A stretch of 64,000 nucleotides of DNA from an uncultured Muribaculaceae bacterium. Lineage in GTDB: Bacteria > Bacteroidota > Bacteroidia > Bacteroidales > Muribaculaceae. Location of the stretch: the NCBI GenBank assembly GCA_910586895.1, contig CAJUIW010000004.1, positions 165,800 through 229,799 on the forward strand, read 5' to 3'. The notes under the pieces were generated by a model, which did not search any database, was not told the origin of the DNA, and saw nothing but the letters and a program-made list of their open reading frames with translations. The position numbers and the translations under genes are program-made. Positions 42,650 to 50,001 of this stretch are shown piece by piece. Each line of letters begins with the position of its first letter. Position 1 is the stretch's first letter.

Positions 42650-42665
42650 ATCAACTACAACAGAC

Positions 42666-43874
42666 ATGATACACTACAGTTTCAATGACCGGATTCTCCC
42701 GGTGGACAATGACGGATTTTATGGAAATTTCGGAGGCGCATACGTTCCCGCAGAGCTAAAGGCCAGGCTTGATGAAGTGAATGCGGCCTACCGTGAGGCC
42801 ATAGCCGATCCCGAATTTGTGAAGACGTTTGAGTCCCTCATGCATGACTACGTAGGACGCCCCACACCTCTTTACAAAGCCGAAGCGCTCAGCCAGAAAT
42901 ATGGAGCCCGGATATATCTGAAACGCGAGGACCTCAATCATACAGGCGCCCACAAAATCAACAATGCCATAGGCATGGGGCTTTTAGCCAAACGTATGGG
43001 AAAGAAACGTGTTATTGCTGAAACGGGTGCCGGTCAGCATGGAGTGGCCGCAGCTACCGTCTGCGCTCTGCTCGGGCTCGAATGTACCATATATATGGGA
43101 GCAACAGACATCGAACGACAGCAGCCAAATGTACAGCGCATGCGCATGCTTGGAGCAAAGGTAGTGGCAGCCAACGAGGGTAACAGCACTCTCAACAATG
43201 CAGTTGACGCAGCCCTCGCCGCCTGGGTCAACGAACCGGACACATTTTATCTTATAGGGAGCGCCGTAGGTCCACACCCCTATCCGGAGATTGTGGCACG
43301 GTTCCAGTCAATAATATCGGCGGAGATAAAAGCACAGCTTCAGATGATGGAGGGGCGCAGCAACCCTGACTATGTAGTGGCAGCCATTGGTGGAGGCAGC
43401 AATGCCGCCGGAGCCTTTTATCACTTCCTCAACGCACCTGACGTAAAACTAATAGCAGTGGAAGCCGCCGGCAAAGGAATCAATACGGAACTTAACGCAG
43501 CATCAATCACATCGGGCCATTCGGGCATCCTTCATGGCTCACGTACTATGGTGACACAGGACAAGGATGGAAATGTAAGAGAAGCCTATTCAATATCCGC
43601 CGGACTTGACTATCCCGGAATCGGTCCGCTTCAGGCCATGCTTGCCGAGGATGGACGCACCAGCGTACTGACCGCAAACGACAATGAAGCTATTGACGCC
43701 GCATTCCGCACAACACGGCTCGAAGGGATAATACCGGCGCTTGAAAGCGCCCATGCCCTCGCAGCACTTGAAAAACTGGAGCTGAAACCTGATGATATCG
43801 TAGTAGTGAATCTGTCAGGACGCGGCGACAAGGATATGTTCACCTACATGCAGGCCGTCAATATCGGCTGTTGA
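42666..43874 (+). CDS. trpB: Tryptophan synthase beta subunit
   Basis: The 402-residue enzyme joins indole and serine to make tryptophan, with pyridoxal phosphate on Lys97 (HTGAHKIN). Catalytic Glu119 is in AETGAGQHG, and the phosphate-binding GGGSNA loop is present. Length and sequence fit the standard TrpB1 type. It stands alone: no other trp gene follows, the next gene being on the other strand and overlapping its 3' end by 17 nt. In related genera trpB heads the full trp operon. Expression is controlled by the attenuator just upstream. Confidence 0.96.
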   Translation: MIHYSFNDRILPVDNDGFYGNFGGAYVPAELKARLDEVNAAYREAIADPEFVKTFESLMHDYVGRPTPLYKAEALSQKYGARIYLKREDLNHTGAHKINNAIGMGLLAKRMGKKRVIAETGAGQHGVAAATVCALLGLECTIYMGATDIERQQPNVQRMRMLGAKVVAANEGNSTLNNAVDAALAAWVNEPDTFYLIGSAVGPHPYPEIVARFQSIISAEIKAQLQMMEGRSNPDYVVAAIGGGSNAAGAFYHFLNAPDVKLIAVEAAGKGINTELNAASITSGHSGILHGSRTMVTQDKDGNVREAYSISAGLDYPGIGPLQAMLAEDGRTSVLTANDNEAIDAAFRTTRLEGIIPALESAHALAALEKLELKPDDIVVVNLSGRGDKDMFTYMQAVNIGC

Positions 43875-44886
43875 TATAATTAATGGCAAAATCAAGGATT
43901 GTGTCGTGGCCGGTGATTTCATCGGCCACGGTCATATCTACCTCACACCCTTCGGAAGGCTCCACACCCTGCTCGGTAGTATGTCCCTCTGCATCCAGAA
44001 TAGAACATGCAGAGAAGCGTATGCCCCACCCATTGGGTATCTCAGAGCTGTAAGGCATTCCGCTTCCGCCGCCAGTAGTATCACCAATCACGGTCACACC
44101 GGGCAGTAGTTTCATGATGCTTACAAAATTGTTGGCGGCGCTGAATGTACTGCGGTTGGCAAGTACAACCACCGGTTTAGTCCAACGCAGGTGCCCCCCT
44201 GCCGGATCGTAATAATAAGCGAACGGCTCGCTGAAATCATCATGCCCAGGACCTGTCTTATGCATGATATATCCGGCAAGCGTGCGGCTTTCAATAAAGC
44301 GGTTCACAAGGTCGCCCACATGCGTGAGCACTCCCCCGCCATTGTCGCGCACATCAATGATCAGAGCACGGGCAGTATTGAAATACTGCAGTATATAGTC
44401 AATATTACCCGCACCAAGCCCTGTCTCAAACGATCCGTAGTGCATGTAGCCGATATTATCCTGCAGCAATCCGTAATTTACCGTTCCGAGCGAACGGTAA
44501 TTGAAATTGAAATAGTACTGTTCTATCAACCGGGCATTGTAGTTCTGCGGATAATCGCTCCACCACTTGCGGTAATATGATGTGGACCAAGGTGATGAAA
44601 GATTCACATGACCGTCACGGAGTTCATTGACCATCTCGGAGAGAAGATTGAAAAGTTCGTCACGCGACATATTGTCAGCTATCCGCGCGGAATACCTTTC
44701 ATGCACTTCATTCCAATCAATATCTTTCTCACTGAAAAAACAGTAATGCTCGTCAATGATACTCCACAGTGCCTCAAAATTACCACGTGGATTGTCGGCA
44801 TATTCAGGTATATCGTGGCACGCTGACATAATCATGCTGACAATCGCCACCACCATGGCATATAATATTCTCTTACAACTGGACAT
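43858..44886 (-). CDS. S41-family peptidase, lipoprotein
   Basis: The 342-residue protein has a lipoprotein signal ending at Cys23 (MIMSAC). The C-terminal protease-type domain has IIDVRDNGGG and the catalytic Ser249 in STFSAANNF, followed by GDTTGGG; these match the tail-specific/C-terminal processing peptidase family. A PDZ domain is not apparent. It probably cuts envelope proteins or peptides. It is 8 nt downstream of the beta-barrel gene and converges on trpB with a 17-nt overlap. Confidence 0.85.
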   Translation of the reverse strand: MSSCKRILYAMVVAIVSMIMSACHDIPEYADNPRGNFEALWSIIDEHYCFFSEKDIDWNEVHERYSARIADNMSRDELFNLLSEMVNELRDGHVNLSSPWSTSYYRKWWSDYPQNYNARLIEQYYFNFNYRSLGTVNYGLLQDNIGYMHYGSFETGLGAGNIDYILQYFNTARALIIDVRDNGGGVLTHVGDLVNRFIESRTLAGYIMHKTGPGHDDFSEPFAYYYDPAGGHLRWTKPVVVLANRSTFSAANNFVSIMKLLPGVTVIGDTTGGGSGMPYSSEIPNGWGIRFSACSILDAEGHTTEQGVEPSEGCEVDMTVADEITGHDTILDFAINYINSRY

Positions 44887-44894
44887 CTTTTCTG

Positions 44895-45758
44895 TTAATA
44901 ACGTGACGAAATAACTTTTGCTGCTGAGGCCGGCCTATACTTTCCACCAAGCGACAGCCACTGCCCGGATATACCGATTACAGCCTCGTGGGTAAAATGG
45001 CGGGTGGTGATGCTGTTGACCCGGGTGGTATGAATCCGGCAGCCGTAGCCTAAGCGAAGCGATGTTGAGCCGAAATGCAAATCGGCCGTCAGCATATTGT
45101 CCAACCGGAAGTAATTGCCCCACCATGCAGGATGTACAAGGCCTGAATGATTGCCAAGATATATCTCGTAGTACAGCTCCCCGTAATCAGGAGCGAAGAA
45201 TACTCCGCCTACAGGCAGGACCGGGGTGTAACGCAACGTGACCGGAAGCCTGCCGATACGACCGTTCCATGCCGCATAGCCCATAGCGCCAATCATAACC
45301 GAGGCTTTTGCCGAGGCGGGATTGTTGCCATTGCGGGCCGAATACAGGCATCCGGCATCGAACATTGCCGCCGGACCTATACCTGCTGAAAATCCTGACG
45401 GAAGCATCCATCGCCGCATCATGGCCCACGAAAAATCAATTCCGCCATACCACATTGTGGCGTTGCGGGCCGGGTTGACAGCACGGTCAGCCCTTACTGA
45501 AAGGCCGAGCCGCATCACCCAATCCTCGGGATTGAACTTCATGGCCTGACGACGGCTGTAGTTGACTGACAGCCCCCACCCGGAGTATTTAAGCGGCGAA
45601 AGATACGTATCGGCCATATGCGAGGATCCGAATCCTATGGTATAGGCTGATTCAACAGGACGTATAGGAGTCATGACTGAATCAACCGGCTCCGCAGCTT
45701 TAGCCCCTGCACTGCACGACAGCAGCAATGCAATAAAAACTTGTGTGAATCGGGCCAT
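44895..45758 (-). CDS. DUF3316-like outer-membrane protein
   Basis: The 287-residue protein has a signal peptide (to about Ala21) and repeated short amphipathic strands with alternating aromatic residues (YTIGFGSSHM, GWGLSVNYSRR, VTLRYTPVLPVGGVFF, ISGQWLSLGGKYR), which suggest a small beta barrel. This pattern matches the DUF3316 family of Bacteroidetes; the function is unknown. It sits 1 nt after the parC-like gene, probably cotranscribed. Confidence 0.7.
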   Translation of the reverse strand: MARFTQVFIALLLSCSAGAKAAEPVDSVMTPIRPVESAYTIGFGSSHMADTYLSPLKYSGWGLSVNYSRRQAMKFNPEDWVMRLGLSVRADRAVNPARNATMWYGGIDFSWAMMRRWMLPSGFSAGIGPAAMFDAGCLYSARNGNNPASAKASVMIGAMGYAAWNGRIGRLPVTLRYTPVLPVGGVFFAPDYGELYYEIYLGNHSGLVHPAWWGNYFRLDNMLTADLHFGSTSLRLGYGCRIHTTRVNSITTRHFTHEAVIGISGQWLSLGGKYRPASAAKVISSRY

Positions 45759-45759
45759 A

Positions 45760-48447
45760 TCAGAACATGCGTTGTTGTCCGGTTATTTCATCGCGAACCT
45801 CCTCCGAGCTCTTGCCTGAATCAGGATCCTCAATTATCTCTCCGGCAGTATTCTCTTCCTGTGCATCCTCATCAAGCTCAGGCTCGGCTATTGCAATAGG
45901 CTCTATCTCTCGGATTTCGCCCACTTCATACGTAGTAAGGCGCTTACCCTTGGCTCTGACTGATTTCACCGATATGAACTCAGGCGCTGCCACTACCATG
46001 CTGCCACGGAATTCATCGGCACCTCCAAACAGAATTTCAAACCGCGCCCCTGGCTCACTGCTGAGAGCCACAAGCTGCGATTTAGGATTCTCACCTATGA
46101 TGCTCTGCCTACGTACCGACGGCTCAAACGTGAAGCGCTTGAGATAAGGATAGCCCTGCTGGTCGGCATCAAACAGCACGGCACTCCACACCTGCTTGGT
46201 GTTAAGCTTCATTATATGCATTATGCCGTCATCGTAATGATTCGATGCCTCAAACGATGTAGTGAAATACTCACCGCTCTTCATTATTACAAGCACCTGG
46301 TCGGAAGAACCGAATTCGCCTAAGAATTCACCTCGTCCATCGTAGTTCAGGCGAAGCACATCAGGATCAAACCATACATTGCGTCCGCCAAGGGTAGAAC
46401 GGCCTTTCTCCTTCAGAGAGAACCGGTGCACTTCATTGCGCGTAACAATATTTCCCATGGCAGCCTTACCTTTGACGGCAAGCTTGCTGAAATCCACATC
46501 AATAAACAGGCTCTTAAGCCTCGGCTTGGGTTTGAGCGTCACCTTCACTACCTCGGCCTCACCATTTGGATTGGCAGTGAACCATACTATCCGCGAACCG
46601 GGCTTTCCCTGCGTTACGTCATAATCACGGTCGCGCGTGACACCCATTATGTTGAAACGCTTCTGATAGTATGTGCCGCCCTTTCCATCCTGATATATCA
46701 CATTGTAGATAGTGCGGGCGTCATTGCGCTTGAACACATTGACATACAGCACATTCTTACCTACAAATATCTTATCCTGCACTCGGGTCACCTTGTAGCG
46801 GCCATCCTTATAGAAGATTATGATATCATCCATCGATGAACATGTGCAGAGATATTCATCTTTCTTAAGCGATGTCCCTACAAAACCATCCTCACGGTTT
46901 ATATACAGCTTTTCGTTGGCTTCCGCAACATTGGCGGCCTCGATATTGTCAAAGCTCCGGATCTGTGTGTGGCGTGGATAAGCATCGCCATATTTCTCTT
47001 TCAGGCCCTCGAACCAGCGTATGGTATAGTCAGTGAGGTTGTCAAGCTCGCTCTTCAGATAATCAGCCCTTTCATTAAGAGCCACCATCTTTTCCTCAGC
47101 CTGATCGGAACTGAACTTGAGGATACGTGCCATTTTTATCTCAAGCAGACGCAACAGGTCGTCCATGGTCACCTCGCGGATAAACTTTGGTTTCCACGGT
47201 TCAAGACGGCGGTCAATATGCAGTGCGGCTTCCTCCTTGGTAGAGCTCTGCTCGAATTCCTTATCTTTATATATACGTTCCTCTATGAATATACGTTCCA
47301 GCGATGAAAAGTGAAGCTGCTCACGCACTTCGCCGAGCGCTATCTCAAGTTCAGCCTTAAGTATCTCACGTGTTGAGTTGACATTGCGGCGCAGCACATC
47401 GCTCACCCCGATAAAGTGAGGCTTATTGTCGTATATCACACAGCAGTTTGGCGATATCGGCAACTCGCAGTCAGTAAACGCATAGAGCGCATCAATAGTC
47501 TTGTCGCTTGACGTTCCGGGCTGAAGATGTACCATTATCATAGCCGTTTCAGCCGTATTGTCATCGACCTTGCGTATCTTTATCTTTCCCTTCTCAAAGG
47601 CCTTGAGAATCGACTCGATAAGCGCACCTGTGGTAAGGCTGTAAGGTATTTCAGTTATGGCCAGCGTCTTGGAATCTATCTTTTCAATCTTGGCTCGGAT
47701 TCGCACCTTACCGCCGCGTGCTCCATCGTTGTAACGGTTTACGTCAATCATTCCCCCGGTGATGAAATCGGGATACAGCACGAACTCCTCTCCCTTAAGG
47801 TAAGCTATGGCCGCATCAATAATTTCATTGAAGTTATGAGGCAGGATAAGCGATGACAGGCCGGCGGCAATACCACCTACACCCTGAGAAAGAAGCAGAG
47901 GGAATTTTGCCGGGAGTGTGACCGGCTCCTTATTTCGGCCGTCATAACTTGGAGTCCATGTGGTGACTTTCGGATTGTACAGCACATCCAGAGCAAACGG
48001 CGACAGACGAGCCTCGATATATCGGGCCGCGGCAGCCGAGGCTCCCGTGAGCACATTACCCCAGTTACCCTGCGTCTCTACAAGCAGATCCTTCTGTCCG
48101 AGCTGCACCAGCGCACCGTAGATGGAGGAATCACCATGCGGATGATACTGCATGGTATTACCCACAATGTTAGCCACCTTTATGAATCGTCCGTCATCAA
48201 GCGTCTTCATGGAGTGCAGAATACGTCGCTGCACAGGCTTCAGTCCATCATCAATATGCGGGATAGCACGGTCCAGGATGGTATATGACGCATAGTCCAG
48301 ATACCAGCTTTGGAACATGCCGCGTAGCTGCTGACGCACCACGTCATCAGTCAGGTCAACAAACATTGATGAAAAGCCACCCTCCGTGGCCTCGGTTCCG
48401 GAATCGATATCCTCGTCAGTGTCCTCAGGTATATATTCGTCTGTCAT
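45760..48447 (-). CDS. parC: DNA topoisomerase IV (or gyrase-like) subunit A
   Basis: The 895-residue enzyme passes DNA strands to separate linked chromosomes. The catalytic Tyr143 lies in ASAAAARYIEARLS, and the winged-helix region has YHPHGDSSIYGALV and QGNWG. The C-terminal domain (about 500-820) has beta-pinwheel-like repeats (for example GRNVWFDPDV and GEFGSSDQVLV), and the last 60 residues are acidic. The canonical GyrA-box is not evident, so topoisomerase IV is favoured over gyrase. No parE neighbour is in the window. Two envelope genes follow it in an operon. Confidence 0.88.
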   Translation of the reverse strand: MTDEYIPEDTDEDIDSGTEATEGGFSSMFVDLTDDVVRQQLRGMFQSWYLDYASYTILDRAIPHIDDGLKPVQRRILHSMKTLDDGRFIKVANIVGNTMQYHPHGDSSIYGALVQLGQKDLLVETQGNWGNVLTGASAAAARYIEARLSPFALDVLYNPKVTTWTPSYDGRNKEPVTLPAKFPLLLSQGVGGIAAGLSSLILPHNFNEIIDAAIAYLKGEEFVLYPDFITGGMIDVNRYNDGARGGKVRIRAKIEKIDSKTLAITEIPYSLTTGALIESILKAFEKGKIKIRKVDDNTAETAMIMVHLQPGTSSDKTIDALYAFTDCELPISPNCCVIYDNKPHFIGVSDVLRRNVNSTREILKAELEIALGEVREQLHFSSLERIFIEERIYKDKEFEQSSTKEEAALHIDRRLEPWKPKFIREVTMDDLLRLLEIKMARILKFSSDQAEEKMVALNERADYLKSELDNLTDYTIRWFEGLKEKYGDAYPRHTQIRSFDNIEAANVAEANEKLYINREDGFVGTSLKKDEYLCTCSSMDDIIIFYKDGRYKVTRVQDKIFVGKNVLYVNVFKRNDARTIYNVIYQDGKGGTYYQKRFNIMGVTRDRDYDVTQGKPGSRIVWFTANPNGEAEVVKVTLKPKPRLKSLFIDVDFSKLAVKGKAAMGNIVTRNEVHRFSLKEKGRSTLGGRNVWFDPDVLRLNYDGRGEFLGEFGSSDQVLVIMKSGEYFTTSFEASNHYDDGIMHIMKLNTKQVWSAVLFDADQQGYPYLKRFTFEPSVRRQSIIGENPKSQLVALSSEPGARFEILFGGADEFRGSMVVAAPEFISVKSVRAKGKRLTTYEVGEIREIEPIAIAEPELDEDAQEENTAGEIIEDPDSGKSSEEVRDEITGQQRMF

Positions 48448-48762
48448 TTATATTGTCAGGATGTGTTAATTAGCGTCCTGACACAAAAATACAAAAAAAC
48501 TCTATAATATCCGAAAAAAAGGGAATAATCAGCCCTAAACAATTAAATACTAACACCATATTCCATATTGGAATCGTTATAAAGCAATACCGTTAATAGA
48601 TGGATATCCTCACCGAATTATCGTCTTATTATATGCCATTTAACCGATTAAAATCTATACATGTCTCAAACAATATAAAAAAATGCTCTCTCAAGAAAGC
48701 ATTTATCACTCAAAAATGTTGTCCAGAAAGAGCATTTTATTAACTTTGCAAAAAAGGCACAA
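48448..48762. other. AT-rich gap with hairpins and promoter
   Basis: This 315-bp gap is much richer in A and T than the neighbouring genes. It contains no credible reading frame. An imperfect hairpin AAATGC(N)GCATTT lies around 48681-48703, and a related GAAAGAGCATTTT follows at 48726-48739, just ahead of the -7 box of the AAA ATPase gene. Confidence 0.5.
48719..48748 (+). promoter_or_regulatory. Promoter of the AAA ATPase gene
   Basis: TTG (48719-48721), 19-nt spacer, TAACTTTG (48741-48748) match the Bacteroidetes consensus. The leader would be very short, about 10 nt. Confidence 0.65.
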
Positions 48763-49965
48763 ATGGAAACTCTAATCAAAACTTCTCAAAGGCTCATCAA
48801 TACAGTCCAAATGACAACATTCCGTTATCTATACAATCAAATTAACTGGAATGACAGGCTTGTAATGATCAAAGGTGCACGTGGCGTTGGAAAGACAACC
48901 ATGCTCAGGCAACACATAAAGGCTAATTTTGGTCCCTTAGGAGGAGCTTTGTATGCGTCATGCGACAATTTATGGTTCACATCCAACCGAATAATTGATC
49001 TTGCTGACTGGCACTACAATCACGGAGGGACACATCTTTATCTTGATGAGATCCATAGGTATAAAGGTAATTGGCAACAAGAACTAAAGAATATTTATGA
49101 TTCATACCCCGACTATCATGTTGCTTTCACCGGATCATCCATGATACATCTTGACTCAGCCTTGGCTGACCTAAGCCGCAGGTGTCTACCCTACACACTA
49201 TACGGTTTGTCATTCAGAGAGTATCTTGCTTTTGAGGGTATAGCTGATATCCCACCCCTTTCACTAAATGAAATACTTGATCCCACGCACCGAGCCGAAT
49301 GGGATATCATTAACAAACTACCGGAAAAAGTACTTGCGCTGTTCGGACGTTATATCGGGAAGGCCTATTTCCCATTTTACACACCAGACAACGTGCCAGA
49401 ATACTATGGACGTATAGAACGCTTGCTTGACACTACAATCAACCGAGATATACCTGACTTGGAGAATGTAGAGTACGAAACACTAAATAAACTGGCCAGA
49501 CTTCTGTATGTGATGTCAACAGAAACCCCATTTACGCTTAACGTACAGTCACTCAGCAAAAAAATTGAGGTATCGCGAAATACCATAATAAAAATGTTCG
49601 CACTTCTTGACAAAGGTGCCATAGTAAGATGCTTATATAGCGGATGGAGATCACCTAAATCAGTAGCCAAGCCCGGCAAAGTGCTGTTCAATAATACGGA
49701 CATTCTGGCAGCACTTAGCTCGATGAACGAGATAGGCACTGTTCGTGAAACCTTCGTCGCTTCAATGCTTGCACCAAACCATAAATTGACAGAGCCACCG
49801 ACAGGAGATTTTCTGGTTGATGAGAAATATCTTTTAGAAGTTGGCGGTAAGTCTAAATCATTCAAACAGATCGCAAATATACCTCATAGCTTTGTTGTGG
49901 CGGATGACGAAGAAACCGGTTTCGGCAACAGGATTCCAATGTGGATATTAGGATTTCTTTACTAA
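48763..49965 (+). CDS. AAA_14/DUF4143 family ATPase, probably acquired
   Basis: The 400-residue protein has a Walker A P-loop GARGVGKTT (about 38-46), a Walker B-like HLYLDEIH (about 92-99), a sensor-like AFTGSS (about 120-125), then a DUF4143-type C-terminal part (about 200-390) with SLSKKIEVSRNTI and FLVDEKYLLEVGGKSK. Such ATPases are common in Bacteroidales genomes, often in many copies near mobile or accessory DNA; their role is unknown. Lower GC content and its AT-rich flanks set it apart from the surrounding genes. Confidence 0.82.
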   Translation: METLIKTSQRLINTVQMTTFRYLYNQINWNDRLVMIKGARGVGKTTMLRQHIKANFGPLGGALYASCDNLWFTSNRIIDLADWHYNHGGTHLYLDEIHRYKGNWQQELKNIYDSYPDYHVAFTGSSMIHLDSALADLSRRCLPYTLYGLSFREYLAFEGIADIPPLSLNEILDPTHRAEWDIINKLPEKVLALFGRYIGKAYFPFYTPDNVPEYYGRIERLLDTTINRDIPDLENVEYETLNKLARLLYVMSTETPFTLNVQSLSKKIEVSRNTIIKMFALLDKGAIVRCLYSGWRSPKSVAKPGKVLFNNTDILAALSSMNEIGTVRETFVASMLAPNHKLTEPPTGDFLVDEKYLLEVGGKSKSFKQIANIPHSFVVADDEETGFGNRIPMWILGFLY

Positions 49966-50001
49966 GAGAGAACAGTTCATGAGCTAAATACAGTTTAGTA
50001 T

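Noticed and set aside
42412..42665. T-box or riboswitch before trpB
   Set aside because: No T-box sequence or specifier loop was seen; a leader peptide with Trp codons explains the hairpins better.
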